The notes beneath the pieces are model-generated. The model worked only from the letters and a program-made list of their open reading frames with translations. It made no database searches and had not been told where the DNA came from. DNA of 43,129 nucleotides, from assembly GCA_964653555.1 (NCBI GenBank), contig CAZZFT010000025.1:1-43129 (forward strand). Direction: 5' to 3'. Each line of letters opens with the position of its first letter. The stretch's first letter is position 1. Positions 36,054-43,129 of this stretch are shown piece by piece. A program made the position numbers and the translations under genes. This stretch comes from JAHEJV01 sp964653555. Lineage in GTDB: Bacteria > Myxococcota_A > UBA9160 > SMWR01.

Positions 36054-38756
36054 TCAAGGCACGGCCCCGTCGGCGGGAGGCGCGACCTGCGGCTCCCCTT
36101 GCGACCCGGGCATGGCGCCTTCCAGCGTCTCGAGGCCGCGTCGCACGAAGCCGGGCAGCCCGGTCACGAGCCTCAGCGGGCCCGCGTTCAGGCTGCGCAG
36201 CGGCTGGGCCGTCGCGGTCGGCGCATCCCAGGGGCCGCGGATGCGGAAGTGGGCGGCGATCAGGTTGTCGGCGCCGCCCAGGATCAGGGTCCCCAGGATC
36301 GGAACGGCGCCGAGCACGCGATCCACCGGTCGGAACAGGAGCACCACGACCTCCGCATCGAGGGGGAACGGAGCATGCCCGAGATCGAGGGATCCCGCGC
36401 CGTACAGACGCACATCGGGACCTTCGAAGGTCAGGGACTCGGTGCGCGCGACGCCTTCGTCGAACTCCAGATGCGTGACACAGCGGCTGAAGCGCACGCG
36501 ATCGCGGTCGCGCTGGAAGCCGAGGCCCTCGCCGGCCAGCGACAGCGCCAGCACCGCCGGGAGCTCGTGGCGCACCTGGCCATCCCTCGCATCGAGATCG
36601 ACGCGACCCGATAGCGAAGCGAAGGGATGCCGTCCCGGCTGGTAGCGGTTGCGGAGCTCCGCGCTCAAGGCGACGCGGCCGCTGACCCGATCGTCGCCGA
36701 GTCCGGCGTGCTCGAAGAACGCGTCGGCGTCGAGCTCCTCGGCGGCGAGGCGAGCGTGATAGGTCAGCGCGTCCGCCCGACTCAGGTCCACTCCCCCCAC
36801 TCCGGTGAGCCGGCCCGTCGGAGTGAGCTCGGCCTCGACCCCGTCGAAGGTGATCGCGGAGCCCGCAGCGCGGAAGCGACCGACCACCCGCTCGTGCGCC
36901 CAGACGGAGGTCCGCATCGGCCCGATCTCGAAGGATCCGACGGACCAGGCCCCCGCTGGCGGAGCCTCGCTCCCGGCGGCCTGCCGCGTGCGGAGTGCCG
37001 TCGAGGCGGCGGGCGCGCTCTCGGGGACCGTCGCAGCCCCCGCCTCGAGGTGCGCGGTCAGGTGCATCGGGTCGTCGCTCCACTCGAGCGTGCCGCGGAG
37101 CGGTACGTCGGCCCAGGTGGCGCGCCGGAGCTCCCCCTTCAGCCCGCCCGCGCGGGCGTCCACGGCGAGCTCGACCGAGCGCATCGGCCACAGCAGGGCG
37201 GGGTGGTCCAGGCGCTCGAGACGGACCTCGACGTGCGGCGGAGAGAAGTCGGGATTGGGCTGGAACAGCGAGAGCAGCAGGGGCAGGCCCAGCAGCTGGA
37301 CCTGCTCGGAGTCGGGGACGCGATCGTCGAGATTCGAAGCCAGCAGGTGGGAGACCCCGTCGAGCTGGAGATCGAGTCGGGGCAGCGCGAAGCCGCCGCG
37401 CACGCCGCGGACGTCGCGCAGCACCAGGCGGTCGCCCCGCCAGGACGCGTCGATCGCGATCTGCTCGATCGCGTCGCGCTCGCCGAGCCGCAGCCTCAGG
37501 TCCTCGAGGCGGGCCCGCAGCGCGAGCCCCTGCGGCAGACCGGCGACCCCATCGGAGGTGAAGTCGTCCCAGCCTCCGACGGGACCCCGCGCGCGGGCCG
37601 TCAGCTCCACCACGCGTCCGCCGTCCAGCGCGTCGAGGGCGACCCGGGCGTCCTCGAGCCAGCTCGCTCGCATGCCGGTCAGCAGGTCGCGCAGATCGTC
37701 GACGGCCAGCTCCTGGAGGCGCAGCCGCACTCCGAGCGACGAAGCCGCAGTGATCGGACGTGCCAGATCGGCGTCGATCGCGAAGCTCAGTGGACCGCTC
37801 CGGATGCGTGCTCCCGTGACCGCGACCCGCTTCGCGTCGATCACGGCGCGACCGCGCGCGGCGACGCGCGGCGCGGCGAGCAGGGGTCGGTCGTCCGAGG
37901 TGAGCCACGCGAAGTCGCGCGCGACCAGGTCGAGGTCGATCTCGGCGGACTCGGGATCGTCCGCCTCCAGGTCCGCGACTCCGCTGACCCAGCCCCTGGG
38001 CCCCGAGTGCCGGGCTCCCAGACGGCCGCCGAGCCACCCGAGGTCGAGGTCGGTCGCGGTGACGGTGGCGCGCAGCGCCCCGCGGTCGCGTCGGACCACC
38101 TCCGCCTCGAGCAGGCCCCGGTGGGCCCCCCCGGCGCGGATCCGTGCCTGCACCACCAGGCTGTGCCGGCCCCGCAGTCGGCTCTGGCTGAGCTCGCCGT
38201 TCAGATCCTCGAGGACCACGTCCTCACCGCCCGCGCCATCGCGCAGCTCGATCCGTCCATCGCGCAGCCGCAGCGTGTCGGCGAAGAGCGGAGCCGCCAG
38301 GGCGGCGGCAACACCGTCCCGAAGCTTTGCGACGGGATCCCCGGCGGCGTCCGCCGCGCCGGGGGTCGTCTCGGCCGCACTCTCGCCCCAGGGCCACGGC
38401 GAACGGGAACCGCCGCTCTCGATCTCCAGGGTCGCCCCGTCGAGCTCGAGACGGGTGAAGTGCACTTCGCCGACCAGCGCCGCGGCCAGGCTCACCCGGG
38501 CCCGCGCGCGCTCCACGGCGAGCCTGCCGTCCCACAGCGCCAGCCCGTGGGCCTCCAGTTCCATGGGAAGGCCCGGCTCGATCCGAAGAGCCGCCAGGCT
38601 GCACGGAGCCCCGGTCGCGGCCGCGATCTGGCTCTCGGCCAGCCTGCGCAGGTGTTCGGGGCCGAGCTTCGTCCCCACGTACAGCCCGCCGACCCCCGCA
38701 GCCAGAGCGAGGACCGCTGCGCCCCCCCAGCACAGCCTCCGCCCCCAGCTGCTCAC
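36054..38756 (-). CDS. AsmA-like (AsmA/TamB superfamily) envelope protein
   Basis: A 900-residue protein with one N-terminal membrane helix (WGGAAVLALAAGVGGLYVG, residues about 10-28) followed by a long, mostly beta, periplasmic part with alternating polar/hydrophobic strands (LRDGRIELRDG, LELDGATLEIESG). The C-terminal region, with VPILGTLILGGADNLIAAHFRIRGPWDAPTATAQP nearby, is typical of the AsmA-like C-terminal domain. This superfamily is thought to bridge the periplasm and carry phospholipids to the outer membrane; the exact member is unclear. GTG at 38756 is the start. Upstream, AGGAGGT is separated from the start by a small CCCC-AAA-GGGG hairpin. rfaE2 follows with overlap. Confidence 0.8.
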   Translation of the reverse strand: MSSWGRRLCWGGAAVLALAAGVGGLYVGTKLGPEHLRRLAESQIAAATGAPCSLAALRIEPGLPMELEAHGLALWDGRLAVERARARVSLAAALVGEVHFTRLELDGATLEIESGGSRSPWPWGESAAETTPGAADAAGDPVAKLRDGVAAALAAPLFADTLRLRDGRIELRDGAGGEDVVLEDLNGELSQSRLRGRHSLVVQARIRAGGAHRGLLEAEVVRRDRGALRATVTATDLDLGWLGGRLGARHSGPRGWVSGVADLEADDPESAEIDLDLVARDFAWLTSDDRPLLAAPRVAARGRAVIDAKRVAVTGARIRSGPLSFAIDADLARPITAASSLGVRLRLQELAVDDLRDLLTGMRASWLEDARVALDALDGGRVVELTARARGPVGGWDDFTSDGVAGLPQGLALRARLEDLRLRLGERDAIEQIAIDASWRGDRLVLRDVRGVRGGFALPRLDLQLDGVSHLLASNLDDRVPDSEQVQLLGLPLLLSLFQPNPDFSPPHVEVRLERLDHPALLWPMRSVELAVDARAGGLKGELRRATWADVPLRGTLEWSDDPMHLTAHLEAGAATVPESAPAASTALRTRQAAGSEAPPAGAWSVGSFEIGPMRTSVWAHERVVGRFRAAGSAITFDGVEAELTPTGRLTGVGGVDLSRADALTYHARLAAEELDADAFFEHAGLGDDRVSGRVALSAELRNRYQPGRHPFASLSGRVDLDARDGQVRHELPAVLALSLAGEGLGFQRDRDRVRFSRCVTHLEFDEGVARTESLTFEGPDVRLYGAGSLDLGHAPFPLDAEVVVLLFRPVDRVLGAVPILGTLILGGADNLIAAHFRIRGPWDAPTATAQPLRSLNAGPLRLVTGLPGFVRRGLETLEGAMPGSQGEPQVAPPADGAVP

Positions 38757-38776
38757 GACCCCTTTGGGGACCTCCT
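38757..38776 (-). promoter_or_regulatory. Ribosome site with an intervening mini-hairpin before the AsmA-like gene
   Basis: On the minus strand AGGAGGT is followed by CCCCAAAGGGG, then TC and the GTG. The 4-bp stem lies between ribosome site and start; folding would shorten an otherwise long spacing of about 13 bases. Confidence 0.4.
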
Positions 38777-39002
38777 CTCGGGGCCTCGTCGCCTGGGGGC
38801 GATGCGCTCACGCGTGTGCGTCGGAGGCCTCGATCCCGTGCCGCTGCCTGCGGATTGCATCCGGGGCGCCCTCCCCTCAGCGCGCGGCCAAGGCCGCATT
38901 CTCGCTAAAGAAATCCCACGTGCGGACGAAACGCCTGCCAAGTGAGAGGAACCCAGTCGGCTTCACGTCCGTGTCCAGTCGACCGTAGGGGAGTGCGTGG
39001 GG

Positions 39003-39284
39003 ATGGAGAGTAATCGATCGAAGGCGATTCGGAAGAATCGGGTCCGCGAGCTGCGGGAGAACCGCCTGATGACCCAGGCGCAGCTGGCTCGCAAGGCCAA
39101 GGTCGCCCTCCGCACGATCCATAGCGTCGAGAAGGGCATGAACTGCCGCATGGACACCAAGCGGAAGATCCTGCTCGCGCTGGGTCTGCGATTCGAAGAC
39201 AAGGATCACGTCTTCCCGCCGAGCCGACTGTACGCGGAAGATCTCTCCGCGGACCCGAGCTCCTCCTCTCCCTCGCGCTACTGA
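39003..39284 (+). CDS. XRE-family helix-turn-helix DNA-binding protein
   Basis: A 93-residue protein. The helix-turn-helix spans about residues 12-60: VRELRENRLMTQAQLARKAK, then VALRTIHSVEKGMNCRMDTKR. The tail KRKILLALGLRFEDKDHVFP is a pattern I associate with small XRE regulators of deltaproteobacterial genomes; the last 20 residues are Ser-rich. It probably regulates itself or the adjacent ptsP gene. ATG at 39003 is chosen because GGGGAG lies nine bases upstream; GTG at 38997 is an alternative. About 245 bases separate it from the divergent AsmA-like gene; that gap is less GC-rich near 38900-38920 but shows no other recognised feature. Confidence 0.85.
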   Translation: MESNRSKAIRKNRVRELRENRLMTQAQLARKAKVALRTIHSVEKGMNCRMDTKRKILLALGLRFEDKDHVFPPSRLYAEDLSADPSSSSPSRY

Positions 39285-39334
39285 CCGACCGGCCGCGTCG
39301 GAGCTCCCCTCACCGGATCGCGATCCCGGTTCGG

Positions 39335-39340
39335 TACTAT
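39335..39340 (+). promoter_or_regulatory. Possible -10 element (TACTAT) for ptsP
   Basis: TACTAT lies in the 120-base gap after the XRE gene, about 65 bases before the likely ptsP start. No clear -35 box is seen. Confidence 0.35.
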
Positions 39341-39447
39341 CGGAGCGCGCGGCCAGCGCGACAGCCCTGCGCGTCTGAGCCGACGACGGAAGCGGGGGCA
39401 TCTCCATTCCGGATCGAGTCACACTGCTCGCCGACGTCGCCGAGATC

Positions 39448-41781
39448 GTGGCGCGGTCGCACGACCTGCACGAGACGCTCGGCAACGTGGTCGATCTGGT
39501 CGGCAAACGCCTGGATGCCGACGCCTGCTCGATCTATCTGGTCGAGGCCGACCTCACCCGTCTGACCCTCTCGGCCACCAACGGGCTGCACCGCGAAGCG
39601 ATCGGCAAGGTCCAGCTCCCGCTCGGCGAGGGCCTCGTCGGCCTTGCGGCCCAGCTGCGCCAGCCGGTCGTCAGCAACGACGCCCAGAATCACCCTCACT
39701 ACAAGTACTTCCCGGAGACCGGCGAGGAGCGCTTCGCCTCCCTGGTCGCGGTGCCACTGCTCATGCGCGGCGTGACGATCGGCGTCCTGGTCATCCAGAC
39801 CCTGGAGCCGCGCGACTTCGAGCCCAACGAGGTGGACGTATTCCAGACCTGCGCCCAGCTGATCTCGCCGGTGGTGATGAACGCGCGCCTGCTCTCGCTC
39901 GTGGACGAATCCGAGGACGCGATCCAGCGCAGCTCGGCAGAGCTCGCCTCCCACGGCGTTCCGGTGCCGGGTCGCGACGAGCAGCGCGCCGATCGCAACG
40001 TCGAGTTTCGCGGTCTGGGCACGTCGCGCGGTATCGCGATCGGCCGCGTCTACCGGATGGAGAATCCGCTGGACCTGGCGAGGCTCGAGTACGAGCCGCG
40101 CGCAAGCGTCGAAAAAGAGGAGAGCGACCTGGTCCAGGCGCTCGCGGTCGTGCGCCGAGACCTCGACACCAACCGGGAAGAGCTGGGCGATCGCTTCGGA
40201 CCCGACTTCTCCGCCGTCTTCCACACCCACATCCAGATCCTCGAGGACAAGGGCTTCGTCTCGAAGCTGCGTCAGGCGGTGCGCGCGAGCGGAGATGCCC
40301 GCGCCGCGCTCCTGGACGTGCTCACCGCCTACCGCAAGACCTTCGGCCGCATCGAAGACGCCTACTTCCGCGACCGCATGATGGACGTCGAAGACGTCGG
40401 GCGGCGGGTGATGGAGCAGCTGCTGGGAGACCGGCACCAGCGCGCGACGATGGAGTCCAACTCGATCGTCGTCACCGACAACATCCTGCCGGGTCACTTC
40501 GCGCGGCTCGATCTCGATCGCGTGGCGGCGATCGTGTCGGAGCACGGCGGGCCGACCTCTCACGGGGTGATCTTCGCGCGCACGCTCGAGATCCCGGCCG
40601 TCACGGGGGTGTCCGGGGTGTGCGAGCTCGTGCGTCCGGGCGAGATCGCGATCGTGGACGGCGGCGAGGGCACCGTCTTCCTGTCGCCCGACGATCAGCT
40701 TCTGGCGGAGTACGAGCGCGCCCGCGAGCGCTACGAGATCGCCGCCGAGCACCTCGACGCGCTGCGCGAGCTTCCCGCCGAGACGCGCGACGGCCGTCGC
40801 ATCGCGCTGACCGCCAACTGCGGCCTGGTGAGCGACCTGCGTCTCGTGGAGCAGCACGGCGCCCAGGGCGTCGGGCTCTTCCGCACCGAGATGCTGGCCT
40901 TCGCCCACCGCGGCTTCCCCGAAGAGGACGAGCAGGAGCAGCTCTACGAGCGCGTGGCCAACGTCATGGCGCCTCGACTGGTCACGATCCGCACTCTCGA
41001 CCTCGGAGGCGACAAGGAGGTCGACGCCCTCGTCCTGCCCCACGAGGAGAATCCCCAGCTCGGCTGTCGCTCGATCCGGCTGTCGTTCACGCATCTCGAG
41101 GCGTTCCGGGCCCAGCTGCGCGCGATCCTGCGCGCGAGTGCCGCGGGCAACGTGCGGCTGCTGCTGCCGATGATCTCCTCTATCGACGAGCTGCGCCGGG
41201 CCCGCGAGATCATCGCAGAGACACAGGAGGCGATGCGGCACACCGGGAAGCCCTTCGATCCGGAGATGCCCGTCGGCGTGATGATCGAGGTGCCCTCGGC
41301 CGCCCTGATCGCGGATCGGCTGGCCCGGGAGTGCGATTTCTTCAGCGTCGGTACGAACGATCTCACTCAGTACACGCTCGCGGTGGACCGGGGCAACGAG
41401 CACATCGCGCACCTCTTCGACCCGCTCCACCCCGCCGTCCTCAACCTGATCGATCTCTCGGTGCGCGGTGCGGCGAGCGCCGGGATCCCGATCTCGGTAT
41501 GCGGAGAGATGGCCAGCAACCCGCTCGCCGTGCCGATCCTGGTGGGAATCGGAATCGGCGAGCTCTCGGGAACGCCCAGCGCGGTGCCGATCGTGAAGGA
41601 GATCGTGCACGCCCTCGACCTGAACGACGCCGAGGCCGATGCGCGGTGCGCCAGAGAGGCGGGGACCGCGATGGAGGTGCGGCGGATCGGCGCCGAACGG
41701 CTGAAGTCGGTCGGTCTCCTCGAACATCCGGACATCGGATCCTGGCTGCGGCGGATCGTGGACCGGGAGCTGTCGGTCTGA
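39448..41781 (+). CDS. ptsP: Phosphoenolpyruvate-protein phosphotransferase PtsP (enzyme I of the nitrogen PTS)
   Basis: PtsP takes phosphate from PEP and passes it to NPr in the regulatory nitrogen PTS. An N-terminal GAF domain (about residues 10-150; CSIYLVEADLTRLTLSATNG, PLLMRGVTIGVLVIQ) precedes the enzyme I part: N-terminal helices, the phosphorylated His372 in GGPTSHGVIFARTLEIPAVTG, and the PEP-binding barrel with GVGLFRTEML, DFFSVGTNDLTQYTLAVDRGNE and SVCGEMASNP. It is drawn from GTG 39448, the first conventional start, but homologous GAF helix sequence (VTLLADVAEIVARSHDL) begins upstream, so the true start is probably ATT 39406 or ATC 39400, preceded by GGGGG. No NPr or PtsN gene is nearby. 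Confidence 0.92.
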   Translation: MARSHDLHETLGNVVDLVGKRLDADACSIYLVEADLTRLTLSATNGLHREAIGKVQLPLGEGLVGLAAQLRQPVVSNDAQNHPHYKYFPETGEERFASLVAVPLLMRGVTIGVLVIQTLEPRDFEPNEVDVFQTCAQLISPVVMNARLLSLVDESEDAIQRSSAELASHGVPVPGRDEQRADRNVEFRGLGTSRGIAIGRVYRMENPLDLARLEYEPRASVEKEESDLVQALAVVRRDLDTNREELGDRFGPDFSAVFHTHIQILEDKGFVSKLRQAVRASGDARAALLDVLTAYRKTFGRIEDAYFRDRMMDVEDVGRRVMEQLLGDRHQRATMESNSIVVTDNILPGHFARLDLDRVAAIVSEHGGPTSHGVIFARTLEIPAVTGVSGVCELVRPGEIAIVDGGEGTVFLSPDDQLLAEYERARERYEIAAEHLDALRELPAETRDGRRIALTANCGLVSDLRLVEQHGAQGVGLFRTEMLAFAHRGFPEEDEQEQLYERVANVMAPRLVTIRTLDLGGDKEVDALVLPHEENPQLGCRSIRLSFTHLEAFRAQLRAILRASAAGNVRLLLPMISSIDELRRAREIIAETQEAMRHTGKPFDPEMPVGVMIEVPSAALIADRLARECDFFSVGTNDLTQYTLAVDRGNEHIAHLFDPLHPAVLNLIDLSVRGAASAGIPISVCGEMASNPLAVPILVGIGIGELSGTPSAVPIVKEIVHALDLNDAEADARCAREAGTAMEVRRIGAERLKSVGLLEHPDIGSWLRRIVDRELSV

Positions 41782-41802
41782 CGCGCCGAGCACTCCCGGC
41801 TC

Positions 41803-42684
41803 TCAACCGAAGAGCGCGATCAGGGCGACTCCGGCCACCGTCGCCAACGCCCCCACGACCCGCGGTCGCCCCGGGCTCTCGCGCAGCCACGACACCCCGA
41901 GCAGAACGGCGAACACCACGCTCGACTGGCGGACGGCGACGACGTAGCTGACCGACGCCGTCTCGAGCGCGCGCAGGATCAGCGTGTATCCCACGAAGGA
42001 GATCACTGCGGCGGCGGTCGCGCGCCCGAGCTGACTGCGCGCCGCGGCGCGCAGGGACGCGGCACCGCGGGAGGCCAGCACCAGCGGCGCGAAGGCCAGC
42101 GCATGGCACACGAAGAGCAGGAGCGAGTAGGTGATCGCTCGTGGCACCGGACCCGGCCACCGGCTCGCCGACAGCTGGGCCATCGCCGCCTTGTCCACCA
42201 ACGAGTATCCGACGGTGGCCAGCAGGGTGAGATAGGCGAAGCGAGTGGCCGGACCTGTGAGCGATCCCCTGCGCAGCCCGGGGCCCACGTGGACCAGCCA
42301 CATCCCCGCCACCACGATCAGGATCCCCAGAGCCCCGACCGGGCGGATCGTCTCCCCGAACAGGGGGACCGCGATCAGGGGCAGGAAGGCCGGCGTCGAG
42401 CGCGCGATCGGATAGACGAGGGACAGGTCGCCGTGCTCGTAGGCGCGGCTCATCCAGTACAGATAGAGCGCGTGGATGGGGCCCGTGAGCGCGAGCAGGA
42501 TCCACACCTCGCTCGAGATCGCGCGCCACGGGATCCAGGCCGCCGCCGCCGCGAGGCACGCGACGGCCAGCCAGCTCTGGAGCAGGTTGAAGCACAGCGG
42601 ATCCCCGCTCTGCTTGATCGCGACGCTCCAAACCGCGTGGAGGAACGCCGAGGCGAGGACCAGCGCGAGAGCGGTGAGCGACAA
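41803..42684 (-). CDS. EamA-family (DMT superfamily) membrane transporter
   Basis: About 293 residues with ten hydrophobic helices in two EamA repeats (helix 1: LTALALVLASAFLHAVWS; repeat 2 from FAYLTLLATVGYSLVDKAAM). DMT proteins export metabolites or amino acids across the inner membrane; the substrate is unknown. TTG at 42684 is chosen because helix 1 begins there and TACCCT lies seven bases upstream, like other genes in this window. An ATG at 42858 would add 58 Arg/Gly-rich residues with no similarity to the family. It is convergent with ptsP, 21 bases from its stop, and divergent from ctaB. Confidence 0.82.
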   Translation of the reverse strand: MSLTALALVLASAFLHAVWSVAIKQSGDPLCFNLLQSWLAVACLAAAAAWIPWRAISSEVWILLALTGPIHALYLYWMSRAYEHGDLSLVYPIARSTPAFLPLIAVPLFGETIRPVGALGILIVVAGMWLVHVGPGLRRGSLTGPATRFAYLTLLATVGYSLVDKAAMAQLSASRWPGPVPRAITYSLLLFVCHALAFAPLVLASRGAASLRAAARSQLGRATAAAVISFVGYTLILRALETASVSYVVAVRQSSVVFAVLLGVSWLRESPGRPRVVGALATVAGVALIALFG

Positions 42685-42691
42685 GGAGGGA

Positions 42692-42697
42692 AGGGTA
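42692..42697 (-). promoter_or_regulatory. Possible -10 element (TACCCT) for the EamA transporter
   Basis: TACCCT on the minus strand, seven bases before the TTG start, with no Shine-Dalgarno sequence; consistent with a leaderless transcript. Confidence 0.4.
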
Positions 42698-42900
42698 CCG
42701 GCGCTGATCCCGGCGGGGAGAGTCGGGCCGGAGTCGACCCTGGATGGAGCGCGTGCTAACCCTTCGCGCGCTCGCGGTCCGCCCGAGCACCGGCCGATCG
42801 GACCGGGTCGGCCCTTCGAGCGTTCGGTCCCGCCGACCCCGAGCTCGCGCCGGATCATCCCAGCGAACCCATCGCCGTGGTCCCTCGGAGCCCCATTCCC

Positions 42901-43129
42901 ATGGCAGAAGCGGCCCTACAGACTCTCCGCGGTTACGTCTCTCTCACCAAGCCGCGCATCCTGCTCCTCGTGATCTTCACCGGGCTCCCGGTCATGGGCA
43001 TGGCGGCTGGCGGGTGGCCGGCGCCGGGCTTCGTCGCCGCGACGCTGCTGGGCATCGCGCTCGCCGCCGGCGCGGCGAACACCTTCAACTGCTACCTCGA
43101 GCGCGACCTGGACGCGCGCATGGACCGCA
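42901..43129 (+). CDS. ctaB: Protoheme IX farnesyltransferase (heme O synthase), N-terminal part, cut by window end
   Basis: CtaB/CyoE adds a farnesyl group to heme B, giving heme O for terminal oxidases; it is an inner-membrane prenyltransferase. The visible 76 residues include LTKPRILLLVIFTGLPVMGMA (helix 1), a second helix and NCYLERDLDARMDR, the N-x3-E/D-x-D...D prenyl-diphosphate-binding motif. The frame runs off the right edge. ATG at 42901 is the natural start; the 216 bases between it and the EamA TTG contain no other recognised gene or clear ribosome site. Confidence 0.93.
   Translation, partial: MAEAALQTLRGYVSLTKPRILLLVIFTGLPVMGMAAGGWPAPGFVAATLLGIALAAGAANTFNCYLERDLDARMDR

Overview
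High-GC window (about 70% by eye) from a Gram-negative bacterium. The Gram-negative reading rests on a two-partner-secretion outer-membrane barrel, a heptose-nucleotide enzyme for LPS core and an AsmA-like protein. Heme O synthase (CtaB) and a di-heme peroxidase suggest aerobic respiration. The overall style and an XRE regulator beside ptsP fit the old Deltaproteobacteria/Myxococcota lineages, but that placement is an inference of low certainty. Genes are packed tightly: no gap exceeds about 250 bases, and no RNA gene, insertion sequence, CRISPR array or origin was recognised.

Layout. 1-4165 (+): 3' end of dnaB, then L,D-carboxypeptidase, a signal-less serine beta-lactamase-fold hydrolase and Mpl, which together look like a muropeptide-recycling unit. 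4253-8829 (-): NnrU-like membrane protein, di-heme peroxidase lipoprotein, Mrp ATPase, ThiD and a TPR lipoprotein. 8911-15746: propionyl-CoA synthetase, a truncated glycosyltransferase remnant and four GT4-type glycosyltransferases on alternating strands, two of them paralogues. 15804-18670 (-): isoaspartyl peptidase/asparaginase and acetoacetyl-CoA synthetase. 18743-20628 (+): SirB1/transglutaminase-like protein and an SGNH hydrolase. 20629-28703 (-): a TpsB/TpsA two-partner secretion pair with a 2059-residue exoprotein. 28801-33200 (-): ntrB-ntrC-thiE followed by a CNT nucleoside transporter split in two by a frameshift. 33364-35233 (+): moeA-mobA. 35270-38756 (-): AsmA-like protein, RfaE2 and a small unknown protein. 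39003-41781 (+): XRE regulator and PtsP. 41803-42684 (-): EamA exporter. 42901-end (+): ctaB, cut by the window edge.

Main points of interest: (i) a recurring TANNNT hexamer 5-8 bases before start codons that lack a Shine-Dalgarno sequence, suggesting widespread leaderless transcription; (ii) the TpsA protein, almost lysine-free, with its only two cysteines close together near the C terminus; (iii) the split CNT transporter at the end of a chain of four-base gene overlaps; (iv) a glycosyltransferase stub coupled to the next glycosyltransferase, and a paralogue that has lost a donor-binding lysine; (v) palindromes over the likely ntrB promoter; (vi) probable non-standard start codons for ptsP and the asparaginase.
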